Translations under genes and position numbers: made by a program | Part shown: positions 1 through 9,600 of the stretch, piece after piece | Layout: each line of letters begins with the position of its first letter | How positions within the stretch are numbered: position 1 is the first letter of the stretch | The notes under the pieces: generated by a model | Databases searched by the model: none | The model's input: only the letters and a program-made list of their open reading frames with translations | Told to the model about the DNA's origin: nothing | Assembly (NCBI GenBank): GCA_026770615.1 | Contig: MU631423.1 | Location: 144,466 to 156,492 of the forward strand | Direction of reading: 5' to 3' | Source of the DNA: Pavlovales sp. CCMP2436 | Lineage: Eukaryota; Haptophyta; Pavlovophyceae; Pavlovales | Length of the DNA stretch: 12,027 bases

Positions 1-119
1 GGAATTAATTTCTCCGGTGCGTATCCGAAACACTTTTCTCCGATTTATTCATTAGTTATCAATCGGCTAACAATTGAAGGAATGAATTTCTCCGGTGCGT
101 ATCCTTAACACTTTTCACC
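1..119 (+). repeat. 41-bp direct repeat, 78-bp period
   Basis: Positions 1-41 and 79-119 match at 37 of 41 bases (shared core TTTCTCCGGTGCGTATCC). The repeat starts at the window edge, so more copies may lie upstream. The core contains a donor-like CCG|GTGCGT. Confidence 0.85.
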
Positions 120-215
120 CATGATTCTAGTCCTACCTTCTCCTTCACAAGCTACTACTGCTCAGTCCTTCTCCTACTCAATCTCATACTCCTACTCCTA
201 CTCATACTACATATA

Positions 216-360
216 AACAACAACAATAATAATAATAATAATAACAACAACAACAACAGCAATAAGAATAATAACAATAGCAATAAGAACAATAATAATA
301 ATGATAACAACAACAACAACAATAACAATAATAATAACAATAATAATAATAATATTAATA
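216..360 (+). repeat. AAC/AAT trinucleotide microsatellite
   Basis: This is an imperfect run of AAC and AAT triplets with scattered AGC, AAG and ATG variants. It abuts the first acceptor. The complementary strand gives a poly-Leu antisense ORF that is an artefact. Confidence 0.9.
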
Positions 361-361
361 G

Positions 362-696
362 CCTCGTCGGCGAGTCTGCGATGCGCGCCCTGCTCCTCAG
401 CCGAAAGTCACTCGACCAATCAGAGAAGGCCCTGCTCAAAGCCGCTGCCCTCGACGAATCAGAGAAGGCGCTGCTCAAAGCCGCCGCAGCCACTGCCACT
501 GCCTCAGTTGCAGGGGGTGCCGCAGCCGCTGCCGCTACCGCCGCCATCGCTCAGGGGCAGGCGCAGGCATCGGCGCAGGGACCTGTTGCTGGGGGGCAGG
601 CGGAGGCGGAGGCGCGCAGCATTGCGGACGTGGCCCTGCTGCTGTTGCAGCTCTCTCTGCCGCAGCCGCGCCTCGCCGCCGCCCTCGCCGACGCGG
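362..696 (+). CDS. UBR4: UBR4-like exon 1 of window (helical, Ala-rich)
   Basis: The exon begins where the A-rich repeat tract ends with TAG at 359-361. The first base completes a codon from an upstream exon. Reading is open in the frame with codons at 363, 366 and so on. It encodes a Leu/Ala-rich helical segment with an in-frame 39-nt duplication (408-446 and 447-485, the SEKALLKAA unit), then an Ala/Gly/Gln-rich linker and a Leu-rich helix. It ends at the donor GTAACT in phase 1. This joins 931 to make a Gly codon and a smooth reading frame. A second acceptor with a better pyrimidine tract (CAG at 398-400) would give an exon start at 401 in the same phase, 13 residues shorter. I recognise no domain in it; assignment to the gene comes from phase and position. 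Confidence 0.65.
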
Positions 697-3600
697 GTAA
701 CTGCTATTCCAACTGCTATTCCAACGTCCGCCTCCTGACCGGAGCTACCCCCCCTTTCGCCTCCTTCTCTGCCCTCTGCCTGCCTGCCCTTCCTGCCCCC
801 TCGCTGCCTCTCCAGGCCTGGCCGCCCTTCCTGCATGTCACTCCCAACGCAAGCAACGGCGGCGCAGAAGTTTCTTGGCCCTGTGTCACACGGTTCTAAT
901 CCTTTTCTTTTTTTTTTGGGTACGGCGCAGGTTTCGGAGTGGCGACGGCGCAGATGTTGGCTGCTGGCGGCGCCACCGCTGCCGCCATGCCAAGCACCTC
1001 TGGCATCCGCACCTCGTCCACTCTCGCAGGCGCGGGGGCGGGGGAAGGAACTCTCCTCGCCCTCTCGGGAACGCTCCTCGCCCTCTCCGCACACGCACAG
1101 GTATAACTGTTCACACTTGTATAAAACACGCATATATTGTGCGTGCGTGTATTCTTACACGCACTTGTATTTTACGCCCTCTACGCTCACGCACAGATAA
1201 AGCCATTCTAATCATAACTTATATTCGAATATATTCGAAAAAAAAAAATCATATATAATGCATAATATATAATACATAATACGAAACTTATTACATGATA
1301 CAATATGAATATTATTATTTACATTTTTACATCATTATTTGAATTTTGCCACATACTTCAGACGCACTGCCTGCTGGCGCTACTCTCCCCCGCGGACCCC
1401 CGGGGGCACTGGGGGCCGCCATCGTTGATTCCGCGGATTCGTGCCTTTGCCTCCCGCGCACGCACGCACGCCGAGGTCCTCGCGCTCGTCGCCGCCGTCT
1501 CCGCGGCGGCAGCGCGCATGCCCACGAGCGGAGAGCTGGCCGACAAGAACATGATCAGCTTCAACGCGGACACTCTGCTCGGCAGCCCGCAAGTGCGTGA
1601 TGCGCTCGAGCGCGCGGCCTGCGACACGCAGCTCTCAGCTGCTGCCCAAGCCAGCGCGCGCAAAGCGCTCGGCGGTCTCGTGCTCGACGTACGGCACATC
1701 CGCGTGGCACACGCGCTGCTGCGCACAGCGACCTCGCAGCTCTCAGTGGCGGGTTCGGAGGGGACGCGCAGGGCGGGTGCAGGGGCGGCGGCGCTCGGTG
1801 AGGCAATCGGAGCGCTCACAGCCGCACTCGGCGAGCGGCGCGCCGCCACCATCCACTTCTACGCGACGGAGCGCGACACCGATGCCGCTGCTGCTGGCGG
1901 CGACGCTGCAGCGCGCTCGCCACTCGGCGAGCTACTCTGCCTCGTGCTCCCAGGCAGCCAATCGGGGCTCGGCCAATCAGAGTGCTCCCTGCCGGCTGGG
2001 CTGCGCACGCGCGCACACGCACTGCTCGAGGTATGCGCAGCCCTAGCTCTAGCCCTAGCTCTGGCTCTGGCCCTAGCCCTAGCCCTATCCCTATCCCTGA
2101 ATCCTAGCTCAAGCCTTTGCCCTAGCCCTTACCCTAACCCTGGCCCTGGCCCCAGCCCTTGCCCTAGCTCTAGTCCTAGCCCGATGCCTAGACCTAACCC
2201 ACCCTGCCCCAATTTCTGTCCTAATCACTATCCTTTAAACAAATCCCAACTCGAATACTTACCACCCTCTCATAATACTCCCGCTTCGAATACCAAGTCT
2301 CTGCTGGCGACGGGCGGGGCGCAGATGCGCGCAGCCCTCGCCGGTGAGCTGTGCAAAGCTCCCGCACTCGGCGGTTGGCTCGGACTCTGCCTCGGCAACA
2401 GCCAGGCCTTGTTCGGATCAGCGCGTCCCATGCTCCTCACCGCGTTGGCGGAGGGGGGCGAAACCTGCCGAGCGAACAGCGCGCGTGCCCTCCTCGACGC
2501 GCTGGGCGTCACGCCGGGCGAGGCGCAAAACGGCGAAACAGACGGGCGAGCGCTTGGCGCGGTCCTGCTCGCTGCGTGCGCACAGCGGCTCCGCGCACCT
2601 CCACTCCCAGACGCCCAGGATGCTACGCAGCAGCCCCCGAGACTGCTGCTGCCGGGGAGCTTGTCATTGGTCCTGTGCGCAGGCGCGGCGCCTACGGCGC
2701 TCCTGCTCGAGCTAGCGCAGGTGGCGGCGGCGCGCGTGGGCGGGCAGGCGGAGCTCGTCCGCGCCGCCGTCGACGCTCTCGCGCGCACCGCCGCCGCCCT
2801 CGCTGCCGCTGACAACGTCGATGCGCTCGGGGCAGTTGAGGAGCCCCGCGTGTGCCTCCTTGATGAGTGTGCGCGCGCTGAGCTCTGCGCGCGCGCACGC
2901 GTGTTGCTCTCCTTCATCTTGTTCGCGCTCGTGGGTGCTGCGCGGACGGTCAGGGATACCGGGGCTCTGAGCAGTTACTCTACGGGAATAGGCCAAGTCC
3001 TGGTCGGCATGGGCATGGGAAATCTCCTGGTCGAACGCGCGGGAAAGTGGGCGAGAGCGGTGGCAGACGCGGCAGACGGGGAAGAAGCCGAGGCGGCACG
3101 CGCGGCAAAGCCAGCGGGGGGCGACTCGGGAAATGGGGGCATCTCGGAGTGGGCCGGCTGGGCGGCGGCGCTCGATGGGGAAGAGGGCAGCGCCAACGCC
3201 CTGGGCTCGCCCGTCACCACCCTCGCCGACGCCGCCGGCGCTGGTGGCCACGGTGGCACAGTGGTTGGCGTCGGCGCCGTCGCTGTCGGGCTGGCCGCGG
3301 TGCACGCGACGGCGGCGGCGGGCGCAGCGGGCGCGCTCTGTGCCCTCGACCTGGCCGCCTTCACCTGCGCTGCCTGTGCGCCCGATGGCGGCACATTGGA
3401 CGGGAGTGGCAGCTCGGGGGAAGAGGAGACACCGCTGTCTGACGACGACGACAAGGACGGCGGTGGCTTCGACCAGGACTACGCCATGCTCCTCGGCGCG
3501 CGTGGCGGCGCGTCGGGCGGCGGCGCGGGCGCGGCCGCACGCCTCCGGGGCTTCGGTTGCGGCTGCGCCAGCGGTGCTACCTCGGCAGCGTCGAGGCGAG

Positions 3601-6600
3601 CGCGCGCGAGCGGAGCGCGGCGGGGAACGGCGGGTGGGGGTGCGGAGGAGCTTTTGTGCACGTTCGTAACGACTGGGTCGGCCTTCACCGAGCAGCACTG
3701 GTACTACTGCTACACGTGCGGCCTCGCCGGCGCGTCCGGCTGCTGCTCTGCCTGCGTGCAGCGCTGCCACAAGGGGCACGCCGTTGCCTACTCGCGCCTC
3801 TCGCGCTTCTTCTGCGACTGCGGACAGGCCGGACGTCCCGAGGACGAGGAGGCAGATGAGCACAGCGGCTCAGGCCCTGGCCCCGGCTTCAACGGCTGCA
3901 AAGCACTCTGCGCACGCACACCCAACGACCGGAACAGATCCGCGCCTGAGCCACGCCGCTCGGCAGTGGCAACGCTGCTCGCCGCCTGGCCCGCCGCCGC
4001 GCGTGCGGCGCGCGGCGCGCTGCCACAGCCGCGCCACGGGCCGCCGCTCGTCGAACAGGGCAGGGGCGGGGACGGCTCGACCCCTGGGCCGGGCGCAGAG
4101 TGCTGGTGGGCGGCGGGCGGCCGCGGCGTCTCCGCCGCGACGGGTGAGCTGCTCGCCAGGGCCGCCCGCCGCTGCGGCACCACCGCGTTCTGGTGCCCGA
4201 CCGACGCGGCGGCCGCAGCCGCGCTCGCAGCCGATGCGGCCACGCCGGCGCTCGCCGAGACGCTCACCGCCGCGTGGGAGGCGCTGGTGGCGCAGGCAGC
4301 GCGCGCGCCGCCGTCGAGCTCCCGCGCAAGTTCACGGTGGGCGCGGGCTGTGACCGCCGACGCGCTGCAGTTCTCGCTCAGTAACGAGACGGCGGTGGGC
4401 GCGGGCGGCGGCCTGCCGGTGCCGGTGGCGGCCGCGCCGCCGATGGCCCCGGCCGCGCCCGTGCTGCTCACCAGTGAGCTCGCGAGCTTGCGCGCCACGA
4501 TGCGCGCCACGCTTTCCGACGCCCGCGCGGCGCGCGCCTCGGGCGGGGGCGTGGCGGCGGCTGCGCTCGTGGTGGCGGCGGCGGCAACGGCGGCCGCTGC
4601 GGCCGCGGCGAGCGGGGCGCCCACGGCCGCGGCCACCTTCGCGGCTGCGCGCGCGCAGAGGCTCGAGCCGGGCGTGGATACCAAGGTGGCCCGCGGCGCC
4701 ATCGCCGCCGCCGCCGCCGCCGCGCTCGCCGCCGCCGCCTCTGCCTCGGCCGCCGCCGCCTCCGCCGCCTCAACGTCTGCCGGGGCGGCCGCGGCCGGCA
4801 CGCCGCCGCCGCTGCTGCCCGCCGCGCCGCAAGATGCCTCGCCGTTGGCCGCGAGCGCCCCGCTGGGCCTGCTCGCGCTGGCGGAGGGAAGCCACGTACT
4901 TCTCCTCGACGCATACGCGGTCGGCTGCGACGCGCTCCTGCCGCCCTCCCCCTTTGTCCCCACCGGCGTTGTGAGCGCCGCTGTCTCCTCGAGCTCGGGC
5001 GGGCTCAGGCCAGTGGGCGGCGTGACCCTGCCGTTCGCACCCCTCGGGCTCAGCTGGAGCGTCGACTGCCCGCAACTGCTCCTCGCCTGGGGCGGCTGCG
5101 GCGCAGCGGTGCTGCGCGTCGGCCACGGGGGCGCCGTCGAGGCCACGGTCCTGCTTAACGTCCCAGGCGGGTCCACAACCCTCGCCGCAGCCGCCGCAGC
5201 CGCCGCAGCCGCCACGCTCGCTGCCGCGGCCGCGCCCCTGGTCGTGGCGGCGGCGCACACGGTCTCCTCCGAGGCGCCGACGGCCGCCGCGGTGCCGCAC
5301 CTTGTCGCGGCAGGATGCTGGGTGCCAGGCTTCCCCTGTGTCGCGCTCGTCACCCCGGCGGTCGCGGCCGTCTTCAACCTCGCCGTCTCCGCCCGCCGTC
5401 CCGTGCTGCTGCTCCGGCCCCCGGCCGGGCTCACGGGCGCGCTGCGCGGTGGCACAGTCGCGTGCGCGCCCTGCAGCGGCGTGCTTAACGGAGATGCGGG
5501 GGGAGGGGGCGGAGGCGGGGGTGGGGGCGTGGAGTTTGCGCTGCTCTGCGTCACGGCGGGCGGCGCGCTGCTCTCGGTTTTTTTTTTGCTTTTTTGTTGT
5601 TGCTATTTTTTGTTGCTATTTTTTTTTGTCGTACTTGTTATTAATACGGATATTGCAAACAAGCATTCTCATTTTCGTTGAGAATAGTATTGTATTTGAT
5701 ATCTTTCTTGTTGTTATCAGGCTCCCTTCTCCGCGTGCGAGCTCGAGTGCGACCCACTGCCGCCGCCCGGGTTCGCCGGCCGGCCGTTCGCGTGCGCTCT
5801 GCGGTTGCCGCCGCCAGGCACTGACAGAGCTCCCGATACCACGTTGCTCCCGCCCACGGGGGCGCAATGTGCGGTGGGGTCCGGGGGTTGGGAGGGAGGA
5901 AGTGCGGACTCGCAGGGGAGGGGGAGGGTCGTGGTCACGAGCCTGCACTTCTGCGCGCGCTCCTCTTCGGTGATTGGCTAACCTATTTTTTTAACGCCTC
6001 CCCACTTGCAGCCCCTGGTCGGGGGCGTAGGGGTCTACTGCCTGGTATACTTATATTTATATTTATTGCGCGTTTTATTACATGTCGTTCCCTATACCTA
6101 TACCTGTACAGTTCCCTACGCGGTCAATCTGAAATCCTTACATCGTACAATAACGCAAATAACAATAACTAACAGCTCTTCCTCGCCACATCGGACGGGC
6201 GTGCCCTCGCCTGCCGCCTCGCTGCGAATCTGCAAGCCCTCGACAGCTGCACCCCCCTCGCCGGCGTGCCCCCCTCCGCCGCGGCCGTCGCGGCGGCGGG
6301 CGGCTGCGGAAGCGGCGCGGAGGCTCGTCACGTGCCCGCGGGTCTGTGGCTCTGCCTCGGGGGTGCCCCCGACGCACCCCGCAAGACAGCAGCCGGCGCT
6401 GCCGAAGACGCACCCAGCGCACCGCTGACTGTTCTTTGCGCAGCGCGGCGGGGAAGCGTCGCGCTGGTCGTCCGCGCGAGCCGCGAGGCGGTGGAGGTGC
6501 AGCCGCTCCGCACAGCGGGTCGCGCCGACGGCATCGCGAGTGCGCCGCTGCTCGGTCCGGATGGGCGGTGGCGTCAGTTGGTGTGGGTTCTTTCCGAGGA

Positions 6601-9600
6601 GAAGGTGCTGGCTGTCTTCGAGCTGCTGCCCTCCTCGACTGGCGGCGGTGAGCCCTTCAAAAAAAATCTGTTTTCATTCTTTTTCTCTTTGTTCTCTCTC
6701 TTCGTTCCTTGTTCTTTTTCTTCTTTTCTTCTTCTTTTTTCCCCTATTTTTTTTCTCTTTATCCCTTTTTTTGTCTTAGATTCAATCCTAGCCTCAGCCC
6801 TGGCCCTGGCAGTAATCCACCCAAGCCTCAAATCCTAACCCCACCTTCATTCCCACATCCACTTTATTCTTCGCAGCCGCCAGCGCGTCGACCCCTGTCT
6901 CGGCACCGGCCGCCGACGCGCAAAATGTTCCCGGTTCGAGGCCTGGACCTACCTGCCCCGTGGCCGCGCGAGCGACGAAGGCGCTTCTGCGGCTCTCGTG
7001 CACACCGGCAGTCACGGCATTCGAAAAGGCCGTGTGCATCTCAGACCTGCCAGAGGTCAGCTTCAGCGGCGACGCCCTCGGCACCGCTGCCACGGGCGGA
7101 CTGACGGCGGAGGCCCTCAAGGCGCGCCTCTCCGCCGGCAACGACGAGGCGCTCTCCTCGCCACGGCGTGAGGGGCTGCGCGTCGTCGTGACCAACGCGA
7201 ACGCGAGCCTCGCGCTCTGCGGCGTGCGCGTGCTCGTGGGGCAGTCGATGCCGCACGCCACTCCGCGCGCGCTCGCTCTCTTTGGAGGACGTCGAGTCGT
7301 TCCGTTTGCAGATGGACAGCCAGTCTGGTACGCAATCGCCTTCAGCCCGGCGGAGGTTGCGATGGCGCACCGCACCCTCGTCCTCGACTTCGGCAAGACC
7401 GCATCTTCCGCACACGCACCCGCAGTCGACGCAATCGAAGTCTTTGCCCGTCCGCGCAACGCGGCGGGGTGGGGCGCAAGTGTGCGTGCGCTCGGCGCGG
7501 CGGGCTGCGCCCCGCCGCCTCCGTCGCCGCCGCCGCCGGGCGCGCTCCGTCTGGCGGCGGCGGGCGCGCAGGCGGGCGCGCAGGCCGCGGCGGTGGGCGC
7601 GCTCGCCGAGGCGGCGGGCACGGCTGCGGCGCTGCTTCGGGCCGCACCTGCGGGCGGCCCGGCCGCGCAGCTCCTCGCAAGGATGAGCGCTGCGGCGGGC
7701 GTGGCGGAGGGAGCCGACGCCGAGCTCGGCGGCGCGCAGGTACGTCGCTACTCTACAGTACGCCACAGCCGGCACTTCCCCTGGCCCCCTTGTCCCTGGG
7801 TTTCCCGCTCGGCTGACCCCCCCCGCCCCCCTCCCACCCCGCACAAATTATACCTGGCAGCCGCTCGAGCACGCGCCTGCGGCATGCCAAGCGCTGCTGC
7901 GCGCGCTGCACGCAGGCAGCTCGCCCGCCGACGCCGCGGCGGCCGCCGACACGCTCGTACTGCGCCGCCTCGCACGCGCCGTCGCTGCCGCGGCGGGCGC
8001 GAGCCCCGCCGCCGCGCGCGCTGCCGCGCCGCGCCTCGTGTTGCTTGCGCGCGCCGCGGCCGCCATCGCTGCGGCGCGTCCGGCGCACTTCCGCGCAACG
8101 CTCGGCGCACCCGCCCCGGCTGTCGGTGGCGTGGAGCGAGGCTCGCTCGCCACGGCCTTGGTCGCGGGCCTCGCTGACGTCGCCGCCGCCGCCGCGCGCG
8201 CGCCCGGCGGCGGCGCACGCGGTGCCACGGCCGACCTCGCCGCGGCCGCGGCCGCGCTGTGCGTCGCCGACCTCGCGATGGCCGCCGCCGCCGCCGACAC
8301 GGACGCCGACGGCGACGCCGAGATGAGCGGCGACGGCGACGCCGCCGCGCTCGCAGCCCGCGCCGGCCCGCTGGCCGCGCTGCTCTCGCACGCGCACGGT
8401 GGCACGCGCGCCGCGTGCGTCGCCGGCGCGCTCGGAGCGGCGCTCGCGTGGCTCGAGCCCGCCGCCGCGCGCGCCACCGCGACGCCGCCGGCCGACGCTG
8501 CCGACGGCGGCGGCGGTGGCTGCGGCGAGGGTGCTGCGCTGATGGTCGTCGAAGAGATCGACTCCGACGGAGGCGATGGCGACGAGGAGGACGAGGACGA
8601 GCAGCTCGCGATGGCGATGCGCCTCAGCCTCTACGCATCCACCCCCGTGCCGCCCGCCCCGGCAGCCGCAGACGCCGAGCCTGATACCGCTGGCAACGGT
8701 GACATCTCGCCGGGCGTGCGCGCCGCGGTGAGCGTTGGGCTGCTGCATGCGCTCTGCGCGCACGTGCTGCCCGCCGTGCGCGCGCTCGGCGGAGCGCGCG
8801 CGCTGCCGCTGCTGCAGCTGCTGCACGCCCTCGCCAACGGTGAGCACGCGGGGCCCGCCGAGCGCGAGGCGGCGGTGCGCGCGCTCTCCCGCGCCGCAAC
8901 GCTCGGCAGCAACGCCGAGCTTGACGACAAGCAGGCGGCGGTGCGCGCGTCGGTGCGCTCCGCGCTCGGCGGCGGCGCGCGCGCGGCGGTGGCGCTGCAG
9001 GCGGACGCGCTGCTCCTCATCGCGTTGGCGCACGCGCTCGCCGCGGCGCCGGCCGCCGAGCGGGCCGCGCTCGCCGCGGCCGCGCTCGAGGGCGGGAGGC
9101 TCGAGTGGCGGATGCGCGCGGCGGCCGTCGTCGTCGCGGGCGGCGGCGGCGAGGCGGCCGGTGACAGCGAGGCGTTCCCGATGGAGCTCGAGCCGGAGGA
9201 GGACTCCGCCGTGGCGAGGTGGTGCCCGATGGCCGACGCCAACGACGACTCGGACGGTGGCAACGGCGCCCAGGCCGTCGCCGAGCGCGCTGTGCGGCGC
9301 GCCGAGCGGCCGCTGCTGCAGCTGCTGCTCCCCGCGAGGGCGGTGCACGGCGGCGGGGGGCTGCCGCTCCTCGCCGACGCCGCAGCCCTCGGCACGTGCA
9401 GCGTGGGCGGCGGCGCAGCCGCGCTCGGCAGCGCCCTACCCGAGGCGCCGGGGACCTCAGCGCGCGCGCTGCGCGCGCTCGCGAGCGTGGCGCTCCTCGT
9501 GGCGGCCCGCGCGCTGCGCGGCGCAGCCAGCGTCGGCGGCGGTCTGGACGAGGGCGCGTGGCGGACGGTCGCGGCTGCCGCGCTCGAGCGGCCCTCAGCT

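Larger units (their letters stand above)
1..361 (+). other. Upstream non-coding region, probably end of an intron
   Basis: No exon is supported here. The stretch holds a 41-bp direct repeat (1-41 and 79-119), a CTCCTA/CTCATA-like pyrimidine-rich repeat (about 169-210), and an AAC/AAT trinucleotide tract (216-360) that ends in the acceptor TAG. The acceptor is unusual because an A-rich tract, not a pyrimidine tract, precedes it. Confidence 0.6.

Noticed and set aside
155..547. Antisense ORF with a long poly-Leu stretch
   Set aside because: It is produced by the AAC/AAT microsatellite and the GC-rich exon 1 shadow.
1305..1361. Met at 1305 as a gene start
   Set aside because: It lies in AT-rich intron sequence before a clear acceptor, and the protein family needs far more N-terminal sequence.
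2040..2200. Chromosome end or true telomere
   Set aside because: The hexamers are degenerate, and an exon of the same gene continues in frame on both sides.
2712..3863. 383-residue antisense ORF
   Set aside because: It overlaps the UBR box on the other strand and is a compositional shadow.
3788..5554. 588-residue antisense ORF
   Set aside because: It mirrors the GC-rich UBR4-like exon, is nearly all Ala/Pro/Ser/Thr and shows no motif. Long stop-free antisense frames are expected at this GC content.
7753..9348. 531-residue antisense ORF
   Set aside because: It is Arg/Gly-rich shadow of exon 9, with no family-like sequence. The sense strand carries the UIM and conserved helices.
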